Source: Clostridium sp. Marseille-P299 (GTDB taxonomy: Bacteria; Bacillota; Clostridia; Lachnospirales; Lachnospiraceae). Taken from it: a stretch of 64,000 nt of DNA. Shown here piece after piece: positions 9,422 through 17,922 of the stretch. A model generated the notes under the pieces. The model saw only the letters and a list, made by a program, of their open reading frames with translations. It was not told the origin of the DNA and ran no database searches. The first letter of the stretch is position 1. Each line of letters opens with the position of its first letter. The position numbers and the translations under genes are program-made. The DNA lies in the NCBI RefSeq assembly GCF_900078195.1, contig NZ_FJVE01000007.1, positions 2,356,001 to 2,420,000 of the forward strand, written 5' to 3'.

Positions 9422-10222
9422 CTACATATACCCGTCTTTTCTTAGTTTTTGCATTGCGTAGGAGTCTTCTTGATCTTGGGCACGACCTGCTCTTTCAGAA
9501 ACAGTTGTGTGTTTTAATTCTTCGATAATATCATCTACGGTCTTAGCCTCTGACTTCACTTTATTCGTACATGGAGCACATCCTAAACTACGATATCTTT
9601 CACCATTCTTTGAGAAGTATAAATCAATGACCTTAATTTCTTCTCTTTTTATATATTCCCATATGTCAAGTTCATTCCATGCAAGCAAAGGATGAACACG
9701 AATGTGATTTCCTTTTGGAAAATCCGTTTTAAATTGATTCCATAATTCTGGAGGTTGATTGGAGTAGTCCCATTCATCTTGCTTATTTCGTTCTGAAAAT
9801 ACTCTTTCTTTTGATCTTGAGCCCTCTTCATCTCTTCTTACACCAACGATTAGCCCTTCAAACTCATATAATTTAGTTACTTGCTGTAATCCCTCTGTCT
9901 TTAATGCCTTACAACAAACTAATCTACCTTTATCTGGACCCATTCCCGCTTCAATTGCTTCTTTATTTGTATGCACAATAAGATCTAAATTTAATTCCTT
10001 TGCTACTTGATCCCTATATGCGATCATTTCAGGTATTTTAAATGTCGTATCCACATGAATAAAAGGAAATGGACAGTGTCCAAAAAATGCCTTCTTCGCT
10101 AGCCATAACAATACCGTAGAATCCTTTCCAATGGACCATAACATTCCTAATTTCCCTAATTTTTTATAGGCTTCTCTAATAATATAAATACTTTGCGCTT
10201 CTAATTCGTCTAAATGATTCAT
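9422..10222 (-). CDS. cysD: sulfate adenylyltransferase small subunit (ATP pyrophosphatase)
   Basis: CysD forms adenosine 5'-phosphosulfate from sulfate and ATP. The PP-loop reads WSIGKDSTVLLWLA, the usual CysD form. RRDEEGSRSKERVFSERN and the C-terminal GCAPCT...AGRAQDQED region are also typical. The open frame extends to 10303, but those first codons have no ribosome binding site. The ATG at 10222 begins MNHLDELEAQSIYIIREA, which aligns with the start of other CysD proteins; an ATG at 10234 is an alternative. It follows aprB in the operon. Confidence 0.92.
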   Translation of the reverse strand: MNHLDELEAQSIYIIREAYKKLGKLGMLWSIGKDSTVLLWLAKKAFFGHCPFPFIHVDTTFKIPEMIAYRDQVAKELNLDLIVHTNKEAIEAGMGPDKGRLVCCKALKTEGLQQVTKLYEFEGLIVGVRRDEEGSRSKERVFSERNKQDEWDYSNQPPELWNQFKTDFPKGNHIRVHPLLAWNELDIWEYIKREEIKVIDLYFSKNGERYRSLGCAPCTNKVKSEAKTVDDIIEELKHTTVSERAGRAQDQEDSYAMQKLRKDGYM

Positions 10223-10339
10223 GGAGAACACCATACCTTTCTTGCAACCTATTTTAATTTCTTTATTTGATTCTTCTTTAATAGTTAATTGATTCCTAAT
10301 CATTATTAATTTTTATAAGTTTTTAATTAATATCAGATA

Positions 10340-10445
10340 TTCAATTCTGATAGTTATTGAATCCTAATAATTGTGAATTCCTAATAATTATTGATTCCTG
10401 ATATTTATTGATTTGATATTTATTGATGCCTAATAATAAAGTTTC
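10340..10445. repeat. degenerate tandem repeat between aprB and cysD
   Basis: About six units related to ATTGATTCCTAATAATT, with a period of about 17-20 bases, fill the aprB-cysD spacer and reach the 3' end of aprB. There is no terminator here. It is probably transcribed as part of the operon. Confidence 0.65.
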
Positions 10446-10760
10446 CTAATAGTTATTTGATTCTTTTTTATTTATAGAAATACTCATTTTTGTTCCGTCT
10501 GGTTTATTTATAATCCACTGTGTGATATCCCCTTCACATTTTGTGTACATATAGCTACCCATTCCCCCAATATCTGCCCCAAGATAAAAATGAATTGCAC
10601 CCTTATGACATTCCTTTACGCACGAAGCGCAGCCCCAACAATCATTTTTATATTTTATAAAAGCAAAACCATTTTCATCTTTTTTAATTAAGCTACCTGG
10701 GCATACTTCAAGACATTTGCCACAACGGATGCAATTTTCTTTATTAATTACTATGCTCAT
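10446..10760 (-). CDS. aprB: adenylylsulfate reductase beta subunit (ferredoxin-like)
   Basis: This 104-residue iron-sulfur protein has two [4Fe-4S] motifs: CIRCGKCLEVCP and CWGCASCVKECHKGAI. The tail GADIGGMGSYMYTKCEGDIT is as in AprB of APS reductases. It carries electrons to the FAD subunit AprA. The ATG at 10760 has GAGGAG six bases upstream and is preferred over a longer frame to 10778. It overlaps the end of aprA by 17 bases, which supports a tight complex. Confidence 0.88.
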   Translation of the reverse strand: MSIVINKENCIRCGKCLEVCPGSLIKKDENGFAFIKYKNDCWGCASCVKECHKGAIHFYLGADIGGMGSYMYTKCEGDITQWIINKPDGTKMSISINKKESNNY

Positions 10761-12642
10761 AGAATTCTCCTCGCTCAACTAAGTCTCTATATATTACTTT
10801 AAGTTCTCCGTCGATTACTTTTGAGTTCACATATTTTAACCAATGATTATCATCTTTTTCTGGATAATCCATGTGCTCTGCAAAGGAATGCCACCTTGTT
10901 TCCTTCCTTGATTTTAGATGAGCAATTACGCTTAGTGAAACGATTAATCTTTCCTTTAGTTCATAAATATACATGAGTTCTTGCATATCATTTGCATGTA
11001 AAGTTCTGCTTAATTCTAGTACTTGATTGATTCTGTCTTCCGCAATTGTTAATGTACTTTCGTTATATTGATAATTGGCACCGATTCCCCCTGCATAGGT
11101 ATCCATAATCTTTTGCATCGCTTCTTCAAGCTCTTCATAGGAAAATGTAGTTGTGTTTTTTTTCGAATTTAAATGGGACTCTAGTTCATTCTTTTTTTGT
11201 AATATAAAAGCATCCATAGACTCTTTATTTAAATCTCTTTTTTCATAATATTCATTATTTAAGTTCTTATCACTTGAGCTCACATTATTTAAGTTCTCGC
11301 TATTTATGATCTCATTATTTGTGTGTTTATTATTTGTGGGTTCATTATTTGTGGTTTCGTTATTTAAGATCCCATTATCTAAGTTTTCATTATTTAAGCT
11401 CTCATTATTAAAAGTCTCATTCTTCTCATTTGAATTGTTACCTATCATATTCATTATGTATTCTAAGGAAGCGATTGCAGCAATTTTTCCTTCCACAAGT
11501 GCACCTGTAACGTATTTTTGAGGACAACCGCCTGCTACATCACCTGCAGCATATAGGCCTTTAATTGTTGTAGCTCGATTCGTGTCCACCCAATAACCAC
11601 TCGCCGTATGCCCACCAACAATGTATGGTTCAGTTCCTTCAATTTCAGCATTATATTCACTTGGCACTCTGCCGCTTTCTAACCATGCCAAGGTTTGACT
11701 TGGAGCCATATTTAAGTATGCTTTTAGTAATTCCTGTTCTTGCTCCTTCGTTATACCTTTCGTCTTTAGATAACTAGGTCCTCTGCCCTCCATCGTTTCT
11801 TTTACTGTTGCATACACACGATCACTCGTTGTATTCCCATATATTCTTTCATATTCTTCCCCGCAAGAATTGATTTGTTTTGCAAATACTCCCTGTGCAA
11901 TTGTCCCTGTCGGTGCAATGGTATCTTTTAAACGAAGAGCGATAAAACGCATTTCAAAGGAGGTCATTTCTGCACCTGCTTTAATTCCCATAGCGTATCC
12001 TGCTCCTGTGTTAAATGGTGGGTACCACATTTTATGTCTAGAACCTCCTGGGTTGTTCGGACGATAAAGTCCAGCTGCACCACCTGTGGCACAAATAACT
12101 GCACTCGATTCAAATACATACATGATTTCTTCATCAATGGAAAAACCAATTGCTCCTTTTATTTCATTTTTCACAACGATATAATCAATAATTGTTACAT
12201 GATTAAATACGGTAACATTTTTACACTGATTTACCGCTTTTGCTAAAATAGGCTTTATATTTTCGCCATTAATTTTAATATTACGATTCCCCCTAGAGAC
12301 ATACTCTCCATCCGAATCTTTTAATATAACAAGTCCAAGCTTTTCAAGTTCCTTCGTCGCATCATTTACCCCTCTTGCCATGGTTAGAAGTAAATCTTCT
12401 CTTACAATTCCATGGGCATCTTGTTTTGCATAGTCAACGTAATCTTCTGGCGTTCTTCCTTTTACAATATAGGCATTGATGGCATTTACACCGGCTGCTA
12501 GGCAACCACTTCTTTTGATATTTGCCTTTTCTACAACTATAGTCTTTACATTAGATTGTTTTGCTATTGTAAGTGCCGCATAGCACCCAGCAGTTCCTCC
12601 TCCAAGGATTAAAATATCACAGTACTCTTTTACGACCTGCAC
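10744..12642 (-). CDS. aprA: adenylylsulfate reductase alpha subunit (FAD)
   Basis: This subunit reduces APS to sulfite and AMP. The 632-residue flavoprotein starts at a GTG with GGGGG upstream. It has the FAD-binding LGGGTAGCYAAL (about 13-24), KRSGCLAAGVNAIN, NNPGGSRHKMWYPPFNTGAG and GLYAAGDVAGG (about 370), matching AprA of the fumarate-reductase superfamily. Residues about 401-470 are a foreign-looking Asn-rich insertion coded by a 15-bp repeat, before the C-terminal helical domain. Here it sits between a sulfate transporter and CysDN, so an assimilatory role is inferred. No sulfite reductase gene is in the window. Confidence 0.88.
   Translation of the reverse strand: MQVVKEYCDILILGGGTAGCYAALTIAKQSNVKTIVVEKANIKRSGCLAAGVNAINAYIVKGRTPEDYVDYAKQDAHGIVREDLLLTMARGVNDATKELEKLGLVILKDSDGEYVSRGNRNIKINGENIKPILAKAVNQCKNVTVFNHVTIIDYIVVKNEIKGAIGFSIDEEIMYVFESSAVICATGGAAGLYRPNNPGGSRHKMWYPPFNTGAGYAMGIKAGAEMTSFEMRFIALRLKDTIAPTGTIAQGVFAKQINSCGEEYERIYGNTTSDRVYATVKETMEGRGPSYLKTKGITKEQEQELLKAYLNMAPSQTLAWLESGRVPSEYNAEIEGTEPYIVGGHTASGYWVDTNRATTIKGLYAAGDVAGGCPQKYVTGALVEGKIAAIASLEYIMNMIGNNSNEKNETFNNESLNNENLDNGILNNETTNNEPTNNKHTNNEIINSENLNNVSSSDKNLNNEYYEKRDLNKESMDAFILQKKNELESHLNSKKNTTTFSYEELEEAMQKIMDTYAGGIGANYQYNESTLTIAEDRINQVLELSRTLHANDMQELMYIYELKERLIVSLSVIAHLKSRKETRWHSFAEHMDYPEKDDNHWLKYVNSKVIDGELKVIYRDLVERGEFYEHSN
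11281..11440. repeat. 15-bp coding minisatellite inside aprA
   Basis: Units such as TCATTATTTAAGTT recur about ten times with a period of about 15 bases. Because the period is a multiple of three, the frame is kept and the product is NNExx-type peptide (for example NNESLNNENLDN). It lies at the junction of the FAD domain and the helical domain. Confidence 0.85.
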
Positions 12643-12675
12643 TGGAAATACCCCCTTTTATTAAATCATTCATTG

Positions 12676-13737
12676 TTAGATAAATACTGAATTTGTATCC
12701 GTTAACAAGGTATTGGTTAATAGATACGTTTCCTTTTCATGAAATCCATGCATTCGGTAAATCAGTACTCGTACATTCTCACCAATTGTTACAATATCAT
12801 CGGTATTTTGGCGTTTTCCAGTTAGTAAACTATCCTTTACTCTAACTTTAATCTCTATGTAACTTCCTTTAAAAATAATTTCTTCCACAACTCCCTCTTC
12901 GTAAGCGCTCATATTTTCATATACTTCATTTACTTTTGCTATTTTAATAAATTCAGGACGTATAATTGCTTTATTTGCATTCCGATGCGTGGAAAACCCT
13001 TGGAAACGTCCAACCTCTTCTAGCACCGTTGATTGACCAATAAACTGTGCCACAAAAGCTGTGGATGGATTTTTATAGATATTAAATGGGGAACCCTTTT
13101 GTTCAATACGCCCTCCATTTACAATGATAATTTCATCTGCAACTTCAATGGCTTCATCTTGATCATGTGTTACGAAGATACTTGTGATCCCAAGCTTTTC
13201 AATCATTTCCTTAAGCCAGATGCGAAGCTCTTGTCTTACTTTGGCATCGATTGCAGCAAATGGTTCATCCAGTAATAAAAGAGAAGGATTGGGAGCTATT
13301 GCTCTGACAAATGCTACCCTTTGTCTTTGCCCTCCAGACAGTTGATGTGGATAACGGTCTTCCAGTCCCTTAAGACCGACTAACTGTAATAAATCTAATA
13401 CTCTTTCTTTGATTTCCTTTTTAGAAACCTTTCTTATCTTTAATCCAAATGCGATATTTTCATAAACCGTCATATAACGAAACAACGCATAACTTTGAAA
13501 TACAAATCCAATGCCACGTTTGCTTGGCGCTATGTCATTGACTCTTTTTCCATCAATAAAAATATCTCCTGAATCAGGGGTTTCAAGTCCTGCAATCATA
13601 CGAAGGATTGTTGTTTTACCACTTCCACTTGGACCCAGTAATCCAATGAGTTTCCCTTTCTCAATGCCAAAGCTAACCTCATCGGATGCTAGAAAATCTC
13701 CGAAGTTTTTGTTGATATTTTTTAATTCCACATACAT
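12676..13737 (-). CDS. cysA: sulfate ABC transporter ATP-binding protein
   Basis: This is the ATPase of the sulfate importer. The 353-residue protein has Walker A LLGPSGSGKTTILR (about 33-46), the signature LSGGQRQRVAFVRA, Walker B LLLLDEPFAAID and the switch His in FVTHDQDEA, then a C-terminal TOBE-like region. It begins just after cysW (2-base gap), so it is co-translated with the permeases. Confidence 0.93.
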   Translation of the reverse strand: MYVELKNINKNFGDFLASDEVSFGIEKGKLIGLLGPSGSGKTTILRMIAGLETPDSGDIFIDGKRVNDIAPSKRGIGFVFQSYALFRYMTVYENIAFGLKIRKVSKKEIKERVLDLLQLVGLKGLEDRYPHQLSGGQRQRVAFVRAIAPNPSLLLLDEPFAAIDAKVRQELRIWLKEMIEKLGITSIFVTHDQDEAIEVADEIIIVNGGRIEQKGSPFNIYKNPSTAFVAQFIGQSTVLEEVGRFQGFSTHRNANKAIIRPEFIKIAKVNEVYENMSAYEEGVVEEIIFKGSYIEIKVRVKDSLLTGKRQNTDDIVTIGENVRVLIYRMHGFHEKETYLLTNTLLTDTNSVFI

Positions 13738-13739
13738 GA

Positions 13740-14564
13740 CTATCTTCCCTTCTTTCCCATATATTCCACTATGTTTCTTAAAATTAATATAATGACTGCC
13801 AATATAACTAGAATTGAAGATACTGCAAATGCCTGTGTATATTTAAATTCGTTATATAAAATTTCTACATGTAACGGCAGTGTATTTGTGATTCCTCTAA
13901 GATGACCAGATAATACCGAAACTGCACCAAACTCTCCCATTGCTCTGGCGGTACATAAAATAATTCCATAAAGAAGTGCCCATTTTATACGTGGGAGGGT
14001 AATTCTTCTAAATATGTAAAAGCCCCCTGCTCCCATAAGTGTCGCCGCCTCTTCTTCTTCATTTCCAGTTGCATTTAGTACAGGAATAATCTCCCTAGAG
14101 ATAAATGGAAAGGTTACAAATATCGTTGCTAAAATAATTCCTGGCACAGCAAATACAATTTTTAGGTTAATTGCATCAATTAGAGGTTTCGCAAAACTAA
14201 CTCTACCAAATGTAAGAACAAAGATAAGTCCTGCAATAATCGGTGAAACTGCAAATGGTATGTCAATCATTGTAGTAAGTAATTTTTTCCCTCTAAATGA
14301 GAACTTTGTCAAAAGCCATGCAGCAAATAATCCAAAAATTGTGTTTATAATAACCGCACTTATTGTTGCAAGTATGGTAAGCATTAACGCTCTTTGTGTA
14401 TAAAAATCCGTAATTGCATCCTTATATATAAGCCATCCACTTTTTAGCGCTTCACGAATTACAACAATTAATGGCATTATTAACATGGAAAATATAAAAA
14501 ATACACTGATTAAAATTAGTAATATACGAACAAAGGAATTCCCCTCACTTCTTTTTTCTTTCAT
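13740..14564 (-). CDS. cysW: sulfate ABC transporter permease CysW
   Basis: This is the second membrane subunit of the sulfate importer. The 274-residue form starts at the ATG at 14564, which has GGGAGG five bases upstream, rather than at 14588. It has six hydrophobic segments and the permease coupling loop EEEEAATLMGAGGFYIFRRI (about residues 170-190). LSGHLRGITNTLPLHVEILY near the C-terminus is typical of CysW. Confidence 0.92.
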   Translation of the reverse strand: MKEKRSEGNSFVRILLILISVFFIFSMLIMPLIVVIREALKSGWLIYKDAITDFYTQRALMLTILATISAVIINTIFGLFAAWLLTKFSFRGKKLLTTMIDIPFAVSPIIAGLIFVLTFGRVSFAKPLIDAINLKIVFAVPGIILATIFVTFPFISREIIPVLNATGNEEEEAATLMGAGGFYIFRRITLPRIKWALLYGIILCTARAMGEFGAVSVLSGHLRGITNTLPLHVEILYNEFKYTQAFAVSSILVILAVIILILRNIVEYMGKKGR

Positions 14565-14649
14565 AATAACCTCCCTGTTACCATTCACTGCTTTTTGTTT
14601 AGCAATAACACGTATATAAGAGTAATTTCAAACATACCACGTTTATAAA

Positions 14650-15480
14650 CTACTCTTTTGAGAACTTGTTCGCATGTACTTGGATTGCATTTATAATAAA
14701 TAACAGAACAAAGGCTACAATCAACATTACTAATGCAATAGCTGTTGCACCTTCATAATCAAATTGCTGTAATTTACTAAGGATTAAAAGCGGAACAATT
14801 TCCGTTTCATAGGGAGAATTTCCTGCAATAAATACAACACTCCCATACTCACCCAAAGCTCTTGCAAATGCTAAACCAAACCCTGTCAATAATGCAGGTC
14901 GAATTTCAGGAAAAATTACTTGAAAGAAAATCCTACACCTGCTGGCACCTAGTATTGTTGCGGCCTCCTCATAAGTACCATCTAAAGATTCAAGGACTGG
15001 TTGAATCGTTCGTACAATGAATGGTATTCCTATAAAAATCATCGCAATTGTGATACCAATTTTCGTATAAGAGATTTGAATTCCGAACTTATTAAAAAAA
15101 CTACCAAACCACCCTTTTGTGGAGTAAAGATTGGTAAGTGTAATTCCCGCTACTGCAGTAGGAAGTGCAAAAGGAAGCTCTATTAATCCATCTAAAATAC
15201 GCTTAAAGGGAAAGTCATAACGAACAATTACCCATGCCAAAATAACTCCAAATACACTATTGATTAATGTTGCAATTAATGCGCAAGTAAAACTAACTTG
15301 ATATCCAGCGAGTACGCGCTTACTAGTAACCACTTCAAAGAACTCTCTTACCCCTAACTTTGAAGCAGATAGTACGACGGATGCCATAGGTATTATTACA
15401 ATTAAACTTAAAAACGTTAAGGTTACCCCTAAAGATAATCCAAAACCAGGTATTACTCGCTTTTTCCTTACAATATTCAT
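14650..15480 (-). CDS. cysT: sulfate ABC transporter permease CysT
   Basis: This is the first membrane subunit of the sulfate importer. The 276-residue protein has six hydrophobic segments. It has the loop YEEAATILGASRCRIFFQVI (about residues 170-189) and the conserved RALGEYGSVVFIAGN of CysT/CysU. GAGAGG precedes the ATG. It is paired with cysW downstream and with the binding-protein gene upstream. Confidence 0.92.
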   Translation of the reverse strand: MNIVRKKRVIPGFGLSLGVTLTFLSLIVIIPMASVVLSASKLGVREFFEVVTSKRVLAGYQVSFTCALIATLINSVFGVILAWVIVRYDFPFKRILDGLIELPFALPTAVAGITLTNLYSTKGWFGSFFNKFGIQISYTKIGITIAMIFIGIPFIVRTIQPVLESLDGTYEEAATILGASRCRIFFQVIFPEIRPALLTGFGLAFARALGEYGSVVFIAGNSPYETEIVPLLILSKLQQFDYEGATAIALVMLIVAFVLLFIINAIQVHANKFSKE

Positions 15481-15692
15481 CTGACCTCTCCCTCATTGCT
15501 TCGTTTTAATACTTTTTACATCGTTTTATTTCTTCTTCCCTTTAATTCTTCTTCCTTTTCATTCTATTAGTTTCTTAATATTTTAATTCAATTTAACGCT
15601 GTGTATCATTAAAGTTTAATAGTATATTTATATGACTGTTTTCTTAGAACAAGTCATCAATAATTTTATTATCTTGAACCATACGTGTATGT

Positions 15693-15736
15693 AGGGGGTG
15701 TGGCTATTAATATAATCATACTAGTGCCACACCCCT
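15693..15736 (-). promoter_or_regulatory. intercistronic stem-loop after sbp
   Basis: A GC-rich stem (15693-15704 with 15726-15736, GGGGTGTGGC/GCCACACCCC) lies directly after the sbp stop. No T-run follows on the minus strand, so it more likely protects or processes the sbp message than terminates it. This would give more binding protein than permease. The rest of the 260-base sbp-cysT spacer is AT-rich with nothing recognised. Confidence 0.6.
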
Positions 15737-15742
15737 CACTAC

Positions 15743-16762
15743 TTATTCCTCATATATTTGATCAAAAATACCACCGTCTGAAAAATGCTTACTTTGAGCT
15801 TTACTCCATCCTTCAAATATAGGATCATCAATCGAAATCAAATGCATATTTAAATCAAAAACATTAGCGTACTGATTTAAAATATCTTCATTAATCGGTC
15901 TATAATAATTGTCAGCTGCAATTTTTTGACCTACATCAGTATATAAATACTCTAAATATGCTTTTGCGATTTCTTGAGTATCTTTTTTGTCAGCTACCTC
16001 ATCTACAATAGCTACTGGCGGTTCTGCTAACATACTAATACTAGGACTAATAATCTCATATTCTCCTGGGTGCTCTTTTAGAGATAAATAGGCTTCATTT
16101 TCCCATGCAAGTAAAACATCTCCTTGAGCATTCTCAACAAATGTAGTTGTTGCACCTCTTGCGCCAGAATCAAGTACTAAAACATTCTGATATAGTTTTT
16201 TTACAAATTCTTTTACTTGTTCCTCATCTCCATTATAAAGATTATTCGCATATGTCCATGCTGCAAGATAATTCCATCTGGCACCACCTGAGGTTTTCGG
16301 ATTTGGTGTAATAATACCAATTCCATCTTTTATTAAGTCATCCCAATCCTTTATCCCCTTTGGATTTCCTTTACGAACTAAAAATACAATCGTTGAAGTA
16401 TAAGGTGCACTATTGGATTCAAATTCAGATTGCCATCCCTCTTTAATAAGTCCTGCTTCTTCAATTGCCGTAATGTCATATGCAAGAGCTAATGTAACAA
16501 CGTCCGCTTCATTTCCCTCAATTACGGAACGAGCTTGTGAACCAGAACCACCATGTGACTGTACAATGCTAATATCTTGACCTTTTTCTTCTTTCCAATA
16601 ACTTATAAACTCCTGGTTAAACGCCTCATACAATTCTCTCGTTGGGTCATACGAAACATTAATTAATTCGACTTGCTTATTTTCTTTCTTACCGCAACCT
16701 ATAGACATAGCTGTTATTAATACAAATACTAAAGTGATTATGATATATTTTTTATTTTTCAT
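15743..16762 (-). CDS. sbp: sulfate-binding lipoprotein
   Basis: This is the extracellular substrate-binding protein of the sulfate importer, anchored by lipid. The 339-residue protein has a signal peptide with the lipobox TAMSIGC (Cys23). Typical Sbp/CysP blocks follow: NVSYDPTRELYEAFN, QSHGGSGSQARSVIEG, ADVVTLALAYDI and NPKTSGGARWNYLAAW. GAGGATAAG precedes the ATG. It is the first gene of the sulfate operon, behind a long leader. Confidence 0.94.
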   Translation of the reverse strand: MKNKKYIIITLVFVLITAMSIGCGKKENKQVELINVSYDPTRELYEAFNQEFISYWKEEKGQDISIVQSHGGSGSQARSVIEGNEADVVTLALAYDITAIEEAGLIKEGWQSEFESNSAPYTSTIVFLVRKGNPKGIKDWDDLIKDGIGIITPNPKTSGGARWNYLAAWTYANNLYNGDEEQVKEFVKKLYQNVLVLDSGARGATTTFVENAQGDVLLAWENEAYLSLKEHPGEYEIISPSISMLAEPPVAIVDEVADKKDTQEIAKAYLEYLYTDVGQKIAADNYYRPINEDILNQYANVFDLNMHLISIDDPIFEGWSKAQSKHFSDGGIFDQIYEE

Positions 16763-16997
16763 CTTATCCTCGATCCGCCTTTCTTATGATACAAATTTTC
16801 TAACTTCCACCCACTCTTAATTTTTGTATCTCAGCGACATCGACCACTATAACTATGCAAAACAACCCACTTAATATGTGTCAATTCTAGCCCTCCATGT
16901 TCCAAACGAGTAATAATTCTGAAGCAAACTTTTAGGAATTTCACCTCTTAAATTTAATTCATTGTATTCCTACTGTTTTGATATGTTTTAAATGATT
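16763..16997 (-). promoter_or_regulatory. 235-nt untranslated leader of the sulfate operon
   Basis: The predicted transcript start is about 235 bases before the sbp ATG. The leader holds an inverted repeat (16788-16799 with 16819-16830, GATACAAA/TTTGTATC) near the ribosome binding site. A second possible stem pairs AGGAAT with ATTCCT around 16930-16970. It does not match the SAM-I, T-box, TPP or cobalamin consensus as I know them. A control role is inferred from its length. Confidence 0.45.
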
Positions 16998-17003
16998 AGA
17001 AAT

Positions 17004-17032
17004 ATATTACTTGATAAACCATTATTTGTCAA
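17004..17032 (-). promoter_or_regulatory. promoter of the sulfate operon
   Basis: TTGACA (17027-17032) and TAATAT (17004-17009) are separated by 17 bases on the minus strand, an almost perfect sigma-A promoter. Confidence 0.8.
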
Positions 17033-17122
17033 ACTTATTTTGTGTTTTTTTCCATATTTTTTTTGTAGAAAAATAAACTTGTATTTTATGAGATTTTACC
17101 TATACATTAACTTGTAATTTAT

Positions 17123-17150
17123 TTGATATATTTTACAGTAATGTTATAAT
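17123..17150 (+). promoter_or_regulatory. promoter of the methyltransferase gene
   Basis: TTGATA (17123-17128) and TATAAT (17145-17150) are separated by 16 bases. It rules out the in-frame ATG at 17149 as the start. Confidence 0.7.
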
Positions 17151-17184
17151 GGAGAAAATCCGAAATAATAAGGAGTATTATTAT

Positions 17185-17796
17185 ATGAACTTTGTAAAAT
17201 TTATTGGATCACAATTCTCAAACCCAAGAGGATTTTGGGGTAAGATCTCAAGTTATTTTATGAATCAATTAAATAAAAAGCAGTACAAAAGTGTTATGAA
17301 ATTGTTTCGAGAATTAAAACCAGAGTATGTATTAGATGTTGGTTTTGGAAATGGCTATCTTCTAAAGGAGCTATCTAAAAAAAATAATTCTATTTTTTAC
17401 GGCATTGATATGTCAGAATCAATGCTTGAGGCCGCAACGAAAAGAAATCTTGAAATGATTAAGAATAAAAAGATGTTTCTAAACCTTTCAGATATTGTTA
17501 ATATGGAATTTAAAGATTCCATGTTTGATTTTATTTATACCGTTAACACTGTATATTTCTGGTCAGATTTAAAAAAAGGTTATTCAGAAGTTTACCGAAC
17601 ATTAAAGGCAGGTGGCGCATTCGCAAATGTTTTCTATACAAAGGCATGGCTTGATAAGCTCTCCTACACCAAATATGATTTTACGAAATACTCCCAAAAT
17701 GAACTTCTAAACGAAATTAAGAAAATGGGCTTTTCGAAAGTAGAGTTAATTGAGTTAAAAAAGGACTCAGCTTACTGTTTAGTTGCTTGGAAATAA
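17185..17796 (+). CDS. class I SAM-dependent methyltransferase
   Basis: The 203-residue protein has the SAM-binding motif I YVLDVGFGNGYLLKEL (about residues 50-65), the acidic post-I motif GIDMSESML, and FDFIYTVNTVYFW. The start MNFVKFIGSQFSNPRGFWG is typical of small clostridial methyltransferases of the UbiE/COQ5-like group. The ATG at 17185 has AAGGAG nine bases upstream. The substrate is unknown. It stands alone between the sulfate operon and xylA. Confidence 0.85.
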   Translation: MNFVKFIGSQFSNPRGFWGKISSYFMNQLNKKQYKSVMKLFRELKPEYVLDVGFGNGYLLKELSKKNNSIFYGIDMSESMLEAATKRNLEMIKNKKMFLNLSDIVNMEFKDSMFDFIYTVNTVYFWSDLKKGYSEVYRTLKAGGAFANVFYTKAWLDKLSYTKYDFTKYSQNELLNEIKKMGFSKVELIELKKDSAYCLVAWK

Positions 17797-17838
17797 ACTA
17801 TCAAGGAAGTAAATTTCATAAATTTAATAAATGCTTGC

Positions 17839-17867
17839 TTGACTATTTTACCAACTAGTGTTAACAT
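17839..17867 (+). promoter_or_regulatory. promoter of xylA
   Basis: TTGACT (17839-17844) and TAACAT (17862-17867) are separated by 17 bases. No clear cre or XylR operator was recognised beside it. Confidence 0.6.
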
Positions 17868-17922
17868 GTAATTGTAATTAGTTCAGTTAATAAACAAATA
17901 TATTAGTGAAAGAGGTAATCGT

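Noticed and set aside
10146..10222. SIGKDS in CysD as a damaged PP-loop (instead of SGGKDS)
   Set aside because: SIGKDS is the normal form in CysD proteins, including E. coli.
16763..16997. T-box or SAM-I riboswitch before sbp
   Set aside because: No T-box core sequence and no SAM-I core were found, although GAGTGGGTGG looks superficially similar.
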